Counted from the first letter of the stretch, positions 44,966 to 57,650 are shown. The stretch: DNA of 64,000 nucleotides from Beta vulgaris subsp. vulgaris (GCF_026745355.1 NC_079206.1:39056779-39120778); one strand, 5' to 3'. Made by a program: numbers and translations. The notes: generated from the letters alone by a model not told the origin.

Positions 44966-45131
44966 GACCAAAAACTAATGGCATCGATCGTTCTTCAGTT
45001 CGACAGAATCGACAAGAAATCAACGGGCGAATATGGGTTTGTTCGCAAATTTGTTCGACAAGAAATTCTCAATCAACGGCGCGAATCGACAAGAAATCCA
45101 CAAGAAATCGCCAAATGCAAACATTGCTAAC

Positions 45132-46705
45132 TGTTGACCCTTGAGTTTTGAAGATGACTTAACCACAAAAGACATAGTATATTTTATTTATGTTGTTGCA
45201 AGGTAATTCATTCTCGAGCAAAGAGTATTCTTGATTGAAGATTAAAACGGAGAATTAATCAAAGATTGAAGTAAAGATGTTCGAGTGATGAAGAATCAAG
45301 CATGGAATGAAGATTAGAATACATTAGGGTGTATTTATTATCTTCATGTTAAGGTTGAGTAAAAGCTCAATTAAGTTCGTGGTGAATTCTCAAAGGAACT
45401 TGGTTCTGTTCCCATGATAGGAACAGACCTGGCACTATAGGAACAAGGTTAGGGAACAAGACTTAAAACTGGTTTAGGAACACCTACGAGTCTCTAAAGT
45501 TGTGCGCCTAACTCAATGTATGCGCCCAATATGTTAATTAGAGTTTTTAGGGTTGTTTTAACTAAGAGCCACTATTTTAGGAATTTAGTTTAAGTTTGTT
45601 AGGAAAAGATTTTAAAAATATTTTCTGATTTTATATAACCGATTTTCAATTCTTATCTTTTTATCTTTTATATTTTATTTAAAAGATTTTGTTTTCAAAA
45701 TATAATATCTTTCCTGTTTTTAAAAGATTTCGGTTTTAAAATATAAAACTATTTTTTGTTTTTATTAAAGTTATTTTAAAAAGATATTTTCCTAAAAACT
45801 AGCTAAAATAAATAATTTATTTATTTCCTAAAAATTGGACTACACGACTAAAGCTAGTGCTACACGTTTTTTGTAGATAGTGGATTTAGTGGCTTAGTTA
45901 ATTATCCTCCAAGTATTTAATTAATTTAAATGAGTTTAATTATTCATCAAGTTTTGGAATACCACGTAATATGTTACTGCTTCTCTTATGAAGCGAAGTA
46001 GTGGGTTAGTGGGTTATTTACTTGTCATGGAATATTTAATTTATTTAATTAATTAATTAAAATCATGGAGATCATGTGATAATGGTTCAATTAATGGAGA
46101 AAATGTCTTGTCTTAATTGTCTATAAATAGGCGCCTAAATCCTTAGAACAATTTGTGTCTGACTTTTATTAGTCACACCAAAAGTGTGTCTGACTTAGCT
46201 AATTTGTCTTAGTTATCTAAAAGAGTTAGTGCCTTTTCTTTAAGAGAATTCATACTTACATTAATCGAGTTTATTACTCTTCCATTGTTTTACAAAGTGT
46301 ATTTTTGAGAAAAGGGTTTGAGTGAACTCTTGTAAGTGTGAGAAGCTTTGAGTGAAGCAAGAGAAAGAGAAAGGGAAAGAGAAAGGAACTTCGAGTGAAG
46401 TTTGAGAGGAACGTCAGTTGTGGGAACTGTCGTTGGGAACTTGAGTTGAGTGACTTAAGTTGAGAATCGAGAGAAAAGTAATAGCTTGTAATCAGAGTTG
46501 TTTTGGCCTATTATAGTGGAAAGTTGTTTTAAAATCCCTTGTGGTCGAGGTTGTTTCTTCCTACTAGGCCTATGATGTTTTTCCTCGCTAAATCTCTCGT
46601 GTTCCCATTATTTGTTCCCATGTTTACTTTTAATTCCGCAAAAAGTATAGCTTATTCTCTCACTATAAATCACCCCCCCTCTTATAGTGCTCATATTATA
46701 CAACA
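45132..46705 (+). repeat. 5' LTR of the Sirevirus, 1574 bp
   Basis: It begins TGTTGACCCTTGAGTTTTGA and ends ATTATACAACA. It includes a TATAAATA promoter box at 46122-46129, shared with the other LTR at 54952-54959. Confidence 0.95.
46122..46129 (+). promoter_or_regulatory. TATA box of the Sirevirus LTR
   Basis: TATAAATA followed by GGCGCC sits in the 5' LTR at the expected distance upstream of the R/U5 part. The same box is preserved in the 3' LTR. Confidence 0.6.
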
Positions 46706-46722
46706 ATTAGTATCAGAGCGGG
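46706..46722 (+). other. Primer-binding site of the Sirevirus
   Basis: ATTAGTATCAGAGCGGG follows the LTR directly. It resembles the TGGTATCAGAGC initiator-tRNA complement, with changes at its start. Confidence 0.75.
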
Positions 46723-46769
46723 AACTCTAAAAATCAGGAAACCCTGTTGAGTTCAAGATCTTGAAAAAT

Positions 46770-48076
46770 ATGAATACTAGAGAGAAACTGAAAGAAGGGT
46801 ACTCTACGCAAAGGCCACCAATGTTCAATGGTAACTTCTACACCTACTGGAAGAACAGAATGGAGATCTTTATCAAAGTCGACAATTACCAGGTATGGAG
46901 AGTCATAGAGGTAGGTGATTTTGAAGTCACTACCACTAATGAAAAGAATGAGGTAATTCCTAAATCAATGTCTGATTTTGATAAAGGAGATTTCGAAAAG
47001 ATGGAAATTAATGCTCTTGCTATAAAACTACTTCATTGTGGTCTTGGACCTCATGAACACAATCGTGTCATGGGATGCAAAACTGCAAAACAAATTTGGG
47101 ATCTTCTTGAAGTCACTCATGAAGGTACGAGTGAAGTTAAGAGATCAAAAATAGATCTTTTGATGAACCAATATGAACTCTTTCAAATGAAATCAAAAGA
47201 GTCTATCCAAGACATGTTTACACGCTTTACTAATATTATTAATGAACTGACTACATCCTTAAGTGAACTGAGGAACAGGTACATAAAGTCCTAAGGAGCC
47301 TTCCTAGGGATCGATGGATAGCTAAGGTTACTGCCTTACAAGAAACTAAGGACTTTACGAAGTTTAATCTGGAACAACTTGCTGGTTCCCTTATGACTAA
47401 TGAGCTGCAATTGGAAAATGAGAATGGAGACATGTCTAAGCAAAAATCAATTGCCTTAAAAGCTGGTGAAAGTGAAGACTCAGAAACTGATGAAGAAGAA
47501 TCCGCTCTCATGGTCCGAAAATTCAAAAGAATGTTTAGGAACATGAAGAATGGAGACTACGAAGGTAAGAATAAGAAATATTCTAACAAACTTGTTTGTC
47601 ATAAGTGTGGCAGCTCTGAGCATTTTATCAAGGAATGTCCCCAATGGGAACAAGAAAAAGGCAAAGGAAGGGAAAGAAGCAAAGATAGGAACAAGGAATA
47701 CAAAAGTTCCTATATTCGATCTGACATGAAGAAAGCTATGGTTGCTGCATGGGGAGACTCTGACTCCAAAGAAGAAGATGATCCTCAACCAATTGAGGAG
47801 ACTGCAAACTTCTGTCTTATGACTCTTGACGATTCCGAATCTGATGAAGAGATTGAATCTCTTGAGGTTGGAGTGAGGGGGAACAACACATGGTACCTAG
47901 ACAGTGGTTGTTCTAAGCATATGACTAGAAATAAATCAAGATTTCTCTCACTCTCAGCCTATGATGGTGGAAGTGTGACTTTTGGTGACAACAAGAAAGG
48001 TAACATAGTTGCCATGGGCAAAGTTGGTAAGTCATCGTCACATTCCATAGATAATGTTTTTCTAGTTGATGGTTAA
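46770..48076 (+). pseudogene. Sirevirus gag and protease
   Basis: The frame opens MNTREKLKEGYSTQRPPMFN, then NFYTYWKNRMEIFIKVDNYQ, the copia gag (UBN2/DUF4219) start. The core reads NALAIKLLHCGLGPHEHNRV and QYELFQMKSKESIQDMFTRF. A one-base frameshift near 47278 separates it from the second part, which has the CCHC knuckle CHKCGSSEHFIKEC (about 47600) and a protease active site, WYLDSGCSKHMTRNKSRFLS (about 47890-47950). The frame ends at a stop at 48076. Gag assembles particles and protease matures the polyprotein. Apart from the frameshift this part is well kept. Confidence 0.9.
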
Positions 48077-48083
48077 AGCATAA

Positions 48084-49545
48084 TTGTTGAGTATTTCCCA
48101 ATTCTGTGATAAAGGGAACTCTGTGAAGTTTAATAGTAAAAAATGCTTAATTATCAACAAAAGCACAAAGGATGTCATTTTGGAAGGAACAAGAAAAGGG
48201 AACACATATATTGTGGATCTCAACCTTGTTCCCAAAAACAAATTTACATGCCTTAGTGCTATTGATGATGATTCATTTTTATGGCCAAGCGTCTAGGTCA
48301 TGCTAGTTTTCTTTGCTTGACAAACTTCGTTCTAAAGAACTAGTTTTAGGTTTCTTCAATTAAGTTTCATTTAGATCATGTTTGTGATGCATGCGCTAAA
48401 GGTAAGCATGTTAGGTCCTCTTTCAAGTCCAAAATGTGGTAAGTACCACAAGACCTTTAGATTGATTCATATGGATTTATGTGGACCTATGAGGATACAA
48501 AGTAGGAGTGGAAAGAAATATTGTTGTTTATTGTAGATGACTTCTCTAGATTTACTGGGTTATTTTCTTTCTAGCAAGGACGAGACTTATGATGAGTTCC
48601 TTGTCTTTGCAAAGAAAGTTCAAAATTTGAGTGGTCAAAAATTGCTACACCTTAGATCCGACCATGGCAAAGAATTTGAGAACTTTAAGTTTGATGACTT
48701 CACAATTTCTCCGCCCCTAGAACACCTCAACAAAATGGTGTTGTTGAAAGGAAGAATAGAACATTAGAAGAAATGGCTAGGACTATGTTGATAGCTAGTG
48801 GTCTTCCTATGAACTTTTGGGCCGAAGCTGTGAATACTGCTTGTCATATATTAAATCGTGCCATGGTGAGACCTTTATTAAATAAAACTCCTTATGAGCT
48901 GTATTTTGGTAAAAAGCCCAATATTACATATTTCAGAACATTTGGATGTAAATGTTTTGTTCATAATAATGGGAAACAAAATCTTGGAAAATTTGATGCT
49001 AGAAGTGATGAAGCTGTATTCTTAGGATATTCTTCTAGTAGCAAAGCTTATAGAGTTTATAATAAAAGGTCTATGTGTGTAGAAGAAAGTGTGCATGTTA
49101 TTTTTGATGAAACAGATAAATTTGATGCAAGCACACAGGTTGATGATGACTTCGAAATAGGATTGGCAAAAGATCAAAGTCTTATTGATGAGACTTTGGA
49201 AGACGAAGTCATGGGAACAAAGCCAAGGGAAACATCCTGTTCCTGTTCCCAATGAAGGAGAAGAAGAACTAGGTGATGATACACAAGTGAATGAATCCAC
49301 TATTGTTGAACCTGGTTCCCAAACAGGGAAGTGAAGATAATCAAGGACAACAAGTTTCCATCCAGGATTTCCAACCAAAGCCTTGGAAAACTCATCGTTC
49401 CCATCCTGTGGAACTCATAATCAGTGACATAAACAAGGGAACTCAAACGAGATCTCAATTGAAAATTTTTGTGTTTTCATGCTTTTCTTTCTATGTTGGA
49501 ACCAGGAACCATGAAGAAGCTCTCACTGATGCTGATTGGATGTAG
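48084..49545 (+). pseudogene. Sirevirus integrase
   Basis: Segments include MDLCGPMRIQSRSGKKY at about 48470, then broken core text with LRSDHGKEFEN (second catalytic aspartate) at about 48650. Next comes an open run with MARTMLIASGLPMNFWAEAV, LNRAMVRPLLNKTPYELYFG and KFDARSDEAVFLGYSSSSKA (48773-49255). These are Ty1/copia integrase core and C-terminal blocks. Several frameshifts, at about 48300, 48535 and 48770, disrupt it. An acidic linker leads to the RT. Confidence 0.85.
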
Positions 49546-50940
49546 CTATGCAGGATGAACTTCATCAATTTGAAAGAAACAAAGTTTGGCACCTTGAACC
49601 TAAACCTAAACAAACAAGGTTATTGGTTTAAAGTGGTGTTTAGAAACAAATTGATGAGTTCGGAACCATAATAAGAAACAAGGCCAGGTTAGTTGTGAAA
49701 GGATACAATCAACAGGAAGGTATAGATTATGAAGAAACTTTTGCTCCTGTTGCAAGATTGGAAGCAATTAGAATTTTCATAGCATTTGCTGCTTTCATGG
49801 GTTTTAAATTGTATCAAATGGATGTAAAATGTGCTTTTCTAAATGGTTATCTTAATGAGGAGGTATTGTAGAACAACCTCCAGGTTTTGAAATAAAGAAT
49901 TTCCTAATCATGTCTTTAAGCTTGACAAAGCTCTTTATGGGTTAAAGCAAGCTCCAAGAGCATGGTATGAAAGACTTTCTAAGTTCCTTCTTGAAAATGA
50001 GTTTAAAAGAGGAAAATTGGATCGAACCTTGTTTTTAAAATCAAAAGGAAAACATTTATTAGTTGTTCAAATATATGTTGATGATATTATATTTGGTGCC
50101 ACTAATGAATCTTTGTGCAAGGACTTTGCTAATCTCATGAGTAAAGAATTTGAAATGAGTATGATGGGCGAGCTTAACTTCTTCTTGGGGTTGCAAATCA
50201 AGCAAACAGAAGAAGGAATCTACATCCATCAACAAAAGTACATAAAGGAACTATTGAAAAAGTATGGTTTGGAGGCATCCAAAGTAAATCATACACCTAT
50301 GGGAATTCAACCAGATTGGATGAAGATTCTATAGGAAAAGTGTGGACCAAACCAAGTATCGAGGTATGATTGGCTCATTACTATATCTAACTGCAAGTCG
50401 TCCTGATATTGCTTTCAGTGTAGGGTTATGTGCAAGGTTTCAAGCCAATCCAAAGGAATCTCATCTCACATCGTCCAAAGATACCTCAAGGGAACAGATG
50501 ATTTAAGCCTATTCTATTCGAGAAGTGATACCTTTGAATTAAAAGGATTTGCGGATGCTGACTATGCAGGAGATCTGGTCAATAGGAAGAGTACATCAGG
50601 TATGGTTCAGTTCCTTAGTCATAGTTTAGTTTCTTGGAGCACCACAAGAAGCAAAACACAGTTGCTTTATCTACAGCTGAGGCTGAATATGTTGCAGCAG
50701 CAGCATGTTGTTCCCAAATGCTATGGATAAAACAACAACTACGTGACTATGGAATTTACTTTGAATGTGTCCATCTATTATGTGATAATACTAGTGCTAT
50801 TAGTATTTCTAAAGATCCCGTGCATCATTCAAGAGTCAAACACATCCATATTAGGCATCACTTTCTAAAGATAATGTTGAAAAGGGTCTTATTAAAATGG
50901 AATTCTGTGAGACTGAACGTCAAATTGCAGACATTTTGAC
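49546..50940 (+). pseudogene. Sirevirus reverse transcriptase and RNase H
   Basis: RT blocks are [59 protein letters not shown] and, after frame changes, VVQIYVDDIIFGATNESLCK with an intact YVDD box at about 50075. RNase H blocks are LKGFADADYAGDLVNRKSTS and ALSTAEAEYVAAAACCSQML, with a frame change at about 50640. Stops and frameshifts at about 49630, 49870, 50330 and 50640 prevent a full product. These domains would copy the element RNA. Confidence 0.9.
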
Positions 50941-51553
50941 AAAGCCCTTAAATAGAGATAGGTTTGAAAATTGAGACTTGAACTTGGCTTAATCAAGTTG
51001 AAATGATTGCTACAATATTTTCCCCTTTGTGTTATTCTTTGGCATTATGTTTGGATGTGCATATTCGATGTTTTTATTTGCTTAAATACATCACAATCCT
51101 TATATGATTATTTCATGTGTATAGTAAAAATGTCGAAAACTGCTCACCAATGTCCAATAATATTCCCCTTATTGTTCATAAGACAATTCTATGCCTTAAG
51201 TGATACAAAGGATTAAAAGAATTAATGGTGTTCCAAAGTAGCAAAATTTCTTGTTTCCATTCATTGTTCCCAAACGTTGTTCCCAGTCGTTATTTAGTTT
51301 TAATTTTTTCTTTCAAAAAATCCAAAAATATTCTGTTCAGTTTTTTCTCTCCAAAAATCTGATATATTTTCTCCTTCTATATCTCTCAAGTTAGTTGAAG
51401 ATATTTTTAATAGTTAATGATATTTTTTTCTTTTCTCAAAACGTGTACTATACACGGTTTCTTAATTTTTCTTTTATTTCCTATCTTTCCTAAAACCAAA
51501 AACAACTCTTTTGTTTTACTTTTCATAAAACCCAAAAACCCCTCCACAAAATC

Positions 51554-53480
51554 ATGAATCCCAAAAACACTTCTCACTCTCTCTCCTCCCACAAATCCGA
51601 AAAACCCTCTCCTTCCTCCATTAACATTGAATCACCTACTCCCATGGATATCTCTCCAAATTCATCAACACGAATCCTCAGAAAAAGGAAGATAATTGAA
51701 GAAACTGTGGAAATGGAAGTAGAAGAACCACATGCAACAAGTGAGGGGGAATCGGATGTCCCTGAGAAAGGAACAACAAGAGTTGCGCGAAAAAATACCA
51801 TGAACCTAGGTATGTTCATGGACTTTATTGATGTTTCTTGGTGTAAAAGGGTAAATTTTCGTCAATTGCTTAACATGATCAAGTTTCAAGGTTGGGAACA
51901 TCTTTTTGTGAATTGTTATGGTAAAAGTTTGATTCCTAAATTAATGGATGAATTTTGTGAAAACTTTTCCATTGATGAAGAAGGGAATTGTGCTACACTT
52001 GTGAATGGAACCCAAATTGACTTTAATGCTAAAACTTCGGGTAAATTATTCGGTGTTCCTGTGAGAGGAACCGATGTTTATTTTAAGAAGCAAAGAGGTT
52101 CCTATCCCTTTTCTGATATTTCTTTTGATCAATTGATTGTGAAATATGGTGGTCAAAAGGGCAAAACATTTCTTGATCACAATCTTCTTTCTCCCTACCA
52201 CAAAATTCTATTCCACATTCTAAAGAAAGCTATATTACCTCGTCTCTCTAAACGTGCTCAAGTAAGCATGTTGGACTTGATTTATATCCATTGCTTAGCC
52301 TCTCATAAACACATAAACTTTCCCTCCTTAATGATTCAACATATGAGTCATTGTATTGAAAATGGTTTTGTTATTGGTTATGGGGCTCTAATAACCGAAA
52401 TATTGATTAAGTTTAATGTGAAAATTTCGGGGGCTGAAACCATTGGTGTATATATTGGGAATATGTTGAATGTGCATGCATTGAATAATTTAAATGTATG
52501 TGTTGTGAATGGGGAAGTAATCAAGGGAAGAGCTAACATTGATGATGATGTGGATGATGATGAATATAATGATGTGGAAGAAGAAGAAAAAGAGATGGAA
52601 GTTGGAGTTGAAAAAGAAATGGAAGAGAAGAACACAGAAAAATTCGAAAAAGAAAAAGAACGAAAAAATGAAAAAGAAAAACAAGAAGCTAAGAATAAAG
52701 GGAAGAAGGTGGTTGAAGAGATGGTGAAACCGGTTACAAAGAGCACTCGAACTAGTCAAAGAGTTCAAAACATGAAAGGCTAAACTTTCCTTTGCTTGAC
52801 ACAGATGAAAGTTTTGATGAATATGAAGTTAGGGTGATTGCTAAGGAAGTTTATGAGTCTAACCTTCCTTCTTCTAGGGAACAGACTCTTGTTCCTATGG
52901 AAACCATACCCCCTTTTCCTTTATCTCCACAAAAATCTGCCTCTCCATCTCCCATTGCACCACAAATTAATCATATCCCTCCCTCTACCTCAAAGCCTTC
53001 ATGTTCTATTCCCAAAGAAAAGGAAATAGCTGTTGTTCCCATCCCAAAGGAACAACCTACTGTTCCCAAATCTAAGGAAAACACAGCCGCATCAAATCCT
53101 TCTCAAAATACTCCCTCTTCTTCTCAAAATCCTACCATTGGTTCTACCTATACTCTAGCTCATGCTAAGAGGTTAGACTATTTGTTTACTTTGGTTATGG
53201 GTCATTCGGAAGCTATGATGGAGTTTGCAACGAAGCCAAGGATTTGAATGGGTTAGTGAAGGGGTAATGAACAAAGTTGACAAGGCTTGGAAGGTCAAAA
53301 AGTGATCATGGAACGATAGTGAACTTTCCTCCTCCATCCAAATGATGAACTCTCGGTTGTTGAAGTTGGAGATGATGTGCTCAAGGTGATCACGCCATGG
53401 TCGCAAATCATAAGGAGGTGATGGCTAAGCTAAATGATGTGGTGGAAGAAATCGAGCAACCTTCCTCTCTTAACCCTTAA
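51554..53480 (+). pseudogene. Sirevirus post-pol ORF (plant transposon protein domain, envelope-like position)
   Basis: A 409-codon frame (51554-52783) begins MNPKNTSHSLSSHKSEKPSP. Its globular part contains QGWEHLFVNCYGKSLIPKLM, DEFCENFSIDEEGNCATLVN, PFSDISFDQLIVKYGGQKGK and LLSPYHKILFHILKKAILPR, then HINFPSLMIQHMSHCIENGF. These resemble the 'putative plant transposon protein' domain found in plant TE proteins. A Lys/Glu-rich coiled-coil-like tail follows. After a stop and frame change the text goes on (52792-53247) as a Pro/Ser-rich segment with DESFDEYEVRVIAKEVYESN, and a final piece reaches about 53480. This is the slot of the so-called env-like ORF of Sireviruses; I see no clear signal peptide or membrane span, so an envelope role is not supported. 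Confidence 0.75.
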
Positions 53481-53960
53481 ACCTTTCTTAATTTAGTTTT
53501 TATGGGAAATGAACTTTTTAATCTTTTCTTTTCTATCTCTCTCTTAATCATGCTACAATGGAACTTGTTAATTGTGATAATTCTAAGTTTAATCTTTTTG
53601 CATGTGTGCGTCTATTGAATGGCTAATATTCTTGGATTGCGGTTTTGAGAGTTGAATGTTTTATTGACTTATACTAACCAAATTGTTTCTCACAAGTTTG
53701 GTGGTGTGATGTATTTTAGTAGATAAACTCATCTTTTTGAAATCATGGACTAATGTTTTTGAAGATGCCAAAGGGGGAAAGAGAAAGGCAATCAGAGTAA
53801 ATTTTTTTTGTCATGGTTTCTGTTCGCATGTTTCTTCATTACAAAATAAAATAAAGAGTCTATAATAATTAATTTAACTTGGTTGCATACTTTGTTAAAA
53901 TAGTTTTATATGACTTATGTGTATTATTATATTATATTATATGCCTTTTGTTGCCATCTT
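53481..53960 (+). other. Sirevirus 3' untranslated region
   Basis: This is AT-rich non-coding DNA between the last ORF and the polypurine tract. No repeat or gene is seen. Confidence 0.5.
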
Positions 53961-53975
53961 CAAAAAGGGGGAAAT
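53961..53975 (+). other. Polypurine tract of the Sirevirus
   Basis: CAAAAAGGGGGAAAT sits directly before the TGTTGACC that starts the 3' LTR, the expected plus-strand priming site. Confidence 0.85.
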
Positions 53976-55526
53976 TGTTGACCCTTGAGTTTTGAAGATG
54001 ACTTAACCACAAAAGACATAGTATATTTATTTATGTTGTTGCAAGGTAATTCATTCTCGAGCAAGAGTATTTGATTGAAGATTAAAACGGAGAATTAATC
54101 AAGATCGAAGTAAAGATGTTCGAGTGATGAAGAATCAAGCATGGAATGAAGATTAGAATACATTAGGGTGTATTTATTATCTTCATGTTAAGGTTGAGTA
54201 AAAGCTCAATTAAGTTCGTGGTGAATTCTCAAAGGAACTTGGTTATGTTCCATGATAGGAACAGACCTGGCACTATAGGAACAAGGTTAGGGAACAAGAC
54301 TTAAAATGGTTTTGGAACACCTAAGAGTCTCTAAAGTTGTGCGCCTAACTCAATGTATGCGCCCAATATGTTAGTTAGTGTTTTTAGGGTTGTTTTAACT
54401 AAGATCCACTATTTTAGGAATTTAGTTTAAGTTTGTTAGGAAAAGATTTTAAAAAGATTTTCTGATTTTATATAACCGATTTTCAAATGTTATCTTTTAT
54501 CTTTATCTTTTATATTTTATTTAAAAGATTTTTTTTCAAAATATAATATCTTTCCGGTTTTTAAAATTTCGGTTTTAAAATATAAAACTTTTTTCGTTTT
54601 ATTAAAGTATTTTAAAAAGAGATATTTTCCTAAAAACTAGCTAAAGTAAATAATTTATTTATTTCCTAAAAATTGGACTACAGGACTAAAGCTACTGCTA
54701 CACGTTTTTGTAGTTAGTGGATTTAGTGGCTTAGTTAATTATCCTTCAAGTATTTAATTAATTTAAATGAGTTTAATTATTCATCAAGTTTTGAAACCAC
54801 GTAAATGTTACTGCTTCTCTTATGAAGTGAAGTAGTGGGTTAATGGGTTATTTACTTGTCATGGAATATTTAATTTATTTAATTAATTAAAATCATGGAG
54901 ATCATGTGATAATGGTTTATTTAGTGGAGAAAATGTCTTGTCTTAATTGTCTATAAATAGGCGCCTAATCCTAGAACGATTTGTGTCCGACTTTTATAGT
55001 CTCACAAAAGTGTGTCTGACTTAGCTAATTTGTCTTAGTTATCTAAAAGAGTCAGTGCCTTTTCCTTAAGAGAATTCATACTTACATTAATCGAGTTTAT
55101 TATTCTTCCATTGTTTTACAAAGTGTATTTTTGAGAAAAGGGTTTGAGTGAACTCTTGTAAGTGTGAGAAGCTTTGAGTGAAGCAAGAGAAAGAGAAAGA
55201 GAAAGGAACTTCGAGTGAAGTTTGAGAGGAACGTCAGTTGTGGGAACTGTCGTTGGGAACTTGAGTTGAGTGACTTAAGTTGAGAATCGAGAGAAAAGTA
55301 ATAGGTTGTAATCAGAGTTGTTTTGGCCTATTATAGTGGAAAGTTGTTTTAAAATCCCTTGTGGTCGAGGTTGTTTCTTCCTACTAGGCCTAGGAAGTTT
55401 TTCCTCGCTAAATCTCTCGTGTTCCCATTGTTTGTTCCCAAGTTTACTTTTGATTCCGCAAAAAGTAGAGCTTATTCTCTCACTATAATTCACCCCCCCC
55501 TCTTATATTGCTCATATTATACAACA
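53976..55526 (+). repeat. 3' LTR of the Sirevirus, 1551 bp
   Basis: It is co-linear with 45132-46705, with scattered substitutions and short indels (for example 1-3 bp losses near 54070 and 54480). It ends ATTATACAACA followed by the duplicated CTAAC. Confidence 0.95.
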
Positions 55527-55531
55527 CTAAC

Positions 55532-56394
55532 CTTGTTACATGAAATCGCCAGTGGATTAGATCTGTCACTAAGTGGTTGTTTAGTGCATGAATTTTGTAG
55601 TGAGTGATTTTGATTTCGGATAAAATTGGTTTTATTTTACTGAATTCACTCAGATTATTTTGTTACTGTTTGAAACTTGATACTTACATCAATTTTTGTT
55701 CTTTATCAATGAGCTGGTTAATCTTCTTGTTGGATTGGTGATATCCATATGTATTGTTTCTACAATTGTCTTTAGATGAATCTGCGTAGACCAACATTGA
55801 TCTACATACTTGTATATGTTTTAGAATGAAAAGTTTAATTTTTTGTTTACTAATTCCTTTAGAAATATGGCATTCGTTGTATGATGCATTCATGTCACTG
55901 TAGAGCTATGGAGTTTAGATTACTTGGTGTTGGACCTTGTACAGTTTGCTTCTTGTTGCAGTTTGTGGTGAATGCAGTATTTTCTAATGTTTAGTGTTTT
56001 AAACTTCAAATTGGTGCTAAATTTGAGTGATTGGGTTAGGTTAATCTAATAATCTTGTATTTTTTTGTTGGGTGATATGCTGTTGAATTTTAATTGTTGT
56101 TTAATATTAAATTGTTGTTGAATTAGCTGAATAGCTATTAAATTTGGGATTCCAGTATGTTTAGAATTACGTTATGTGTTTTTTTTTTTTTTTGCCTCTA
56201 TATCTTTTTTCCCTTCTTCTGTATTTGAATTGATTTTGGGAATAAGTGTTCAGAATATGCGAATTAGTATTTGGGGCTATTGTTTAGAATTACAGTATTT
56301 GTAGGTGATAGCTGGTTGATTTTGATGAATCTTTCAAATTTTATTGCATAATGCAAAAAAAAAAAAAAAAAATTTTTTTTTAGCTAAACTAGGA
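55532..56394. other. Interior of the CACTA element right of the Sirevirus
   Basis: This AT-rich stretch has no transposase reading. It includes a poly-T run near 56180 and an A-run followed by a T-run at about 56353-56381. Nothing else was recognised. Confidence 0.5.
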
Positions 56395-56695
56395 CCTATT
56401 GCTGCGGTTTTGGTCAACAACAGCAGCAATATGCCTATTTTTTTATTATTAAATACAGCATATTGCTGCGGTTTTTCCAATAATTCGCAGCAATATGTTT
56501 TGTAAATCTTATATAAAATAAATATATTGCTGCAGTTTTACCCAAAAGTCGCAGTAATATGTTCAAATATTGATGTGGTTTAAAACCGCAACAATACATT
56601 AATTATCTATTGCTGCCCCCTTAATTGCTGCGCGGCCAAAACCGCCACAATAGGCCACTTAATGACAGCAGCAATAAGCATTTATTCTACTAGTG
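56395..56695. repeat. Right subterminal repeats of the CACTA element
   Basis: At least six ATTGCTGC(G/A)GTTT-like words, some shortened, alternate with AGCAGCAATATG- or CGCAGTAATATG-like inverses, mirroring the left end. The terminal inverted repeat closes at 56695. Confidence 0.85.
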
Positions 56696-56864
56696 TAATA
56701 ATGTCATCTCTCCAGTCATTTTCCTCTTTTATATTGAAATTTTATAGACTTCCAATATATTTTCTGATTCTTCCTTATCAGTTTCACTGAGAGGTTCTAG
56801 GATCTTCTCTTGGAGAATGATATCTTTATTTTTCGAAAGTATTTCTTCTCTATCAGAAGCTATT

Positions 56865-57650
56865 TCAGACAACTGGTCTATTACTTAGTTTTTTTCCTGG
56901 GAATGTGTATGAAAATGATTTCCTTAAATTATATGGACATTTATGTGCTTTCTTGCCACACTCTTGTGATACTGATGATATGTTCTTGAATTCTTCATTC
57001 ATTTGATAAATGATAAACTGGGAATCGCCACATACCTTTGCGTTCTTGGCTCCCAACTCTAGCAGTATCTCCAATCCAATTAATAGAGCTTCATATCCAG
57101 CTTTATTATTGGTACATGGACCCTTGAAGGTTACTGCCAACCTAGTTGAGATTCTGCCAGGAGATAAACTATATATCCCCGCTCCTGCTGTTTATCTAAG
57201 GCTGGATCCATCAAAGAATAAGACCCATGGAAGGATGTTTTCGTCGATGATTCCTGAGTCAAAAACAAGGTTGGGTCGCTAAGAAATTAGGTAGATCCTG
57301 GCCTTTTACAGCCTTTTGTGGCACATATATTAGGTCAAATTACAGTAAATGTAAACTTCATGTAATTAACAACCTTCCTTTTATGAAAGATTGGGATATC
57401 ATATATTTTATGACATCTGTTGAAGATACTGATTCTACTGTGAAAGCCACGAAATAATGTATGAGTTCAATTAATGCATCATATAAACATAAACAACAAT
57501 TTTTTTGCCATGGTATACCTTTATTCTGTATCATGTAAGAATCTACTTAGGTAGAATATGGCCTTCTCATGTCCTTTTTCATATTCTTGAGTAAGAATAC
57601 TACCAACGAAATCTTCACAAGCAGAGGGATACAATCTTAGTGGTTTTCCG
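56865..57650 (-). pseudogene. Dual RNase H of the Tat-like element
   Basis: An archaeal-type second RNase H is legible at about 56945-57235: VLFFDGSS, then after a stop TRLAVTFKGPCTNNKAGYEA, LLIGLEILLELGAKNAKVCG and DSQFIIYQMNEEF. A first, retroviral-type RNase H remnant precedes it at about 57510-57650 (PLRLYPSACEDFVGSILTQE, YEKGHEKAIFYLSRFLHDTE). Having both is characteristic of Tat-lineage gypsy elements. Stops break both domains, and the CACTA element lies just downstream on this strand. Confidence 0.8.

Larger units (their letters stand above)
45132..55526 (+). mobile_element. Sirevirus-type Ty1/copia element, 10.4 kb
   Basis: LTRs at 45132-46705 and 53976-55526 flank plus-strand gag, protease, integrase, RT, RNase H and an additional long ORF after pol. 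The 5-bp duplication CTAAC brackets it (45127-45131 and 55527-55531). A PBS-like site and a polypurine tract are in place. The large size, long LTRs and post-pol ORF identify the Sirevirus (SIRE/Maximus) lineage. Gag-pol is broken by frameshifts, while the post-pol ORF is largely open. Confidence 0.95.
44431..56695. mobile_element. Non-autonomous CACTA element hosting a Sirevirus, TSD TAA
   Basis: Its ends are CACTAGTAGAATAATTGCTT (44431) and the inverted TTATTCTACTAGTG (ending 56695), flanked by TAA on both sides (44428-44430 and 56696-56698). Both ends carry clusters of ATTGCTGCGGTTT and its inverse, as expected for transposase-binding subterminal repeats. Without the 10.4-kb copia insertion it is only about 1.9 kb long and has no transposase, so it is non-autonomous. 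It lies between the Tat RNase H and integrase coding regions. Confidence 0.92.

Noticed and set aside
44764..45144. Possible captured host gene in the CACTA element (126-codon frame)
   Set aside because: Most of it is a CT-rich short repeat, and the remainder is about 40 codons with no recognisable domain.
52378..52768. Ser/Phe-rich minus-strand ORFs
   Set aside because: They are antisense to the Lys/Glu-rich tail of the Sirevirus post-pol ORF.
56353..56381. A-run followed by T-run as a LINE poly-A tail
   Set aside because: No LINE coding sequence adjoins it; it lies inside the CACTA interior.
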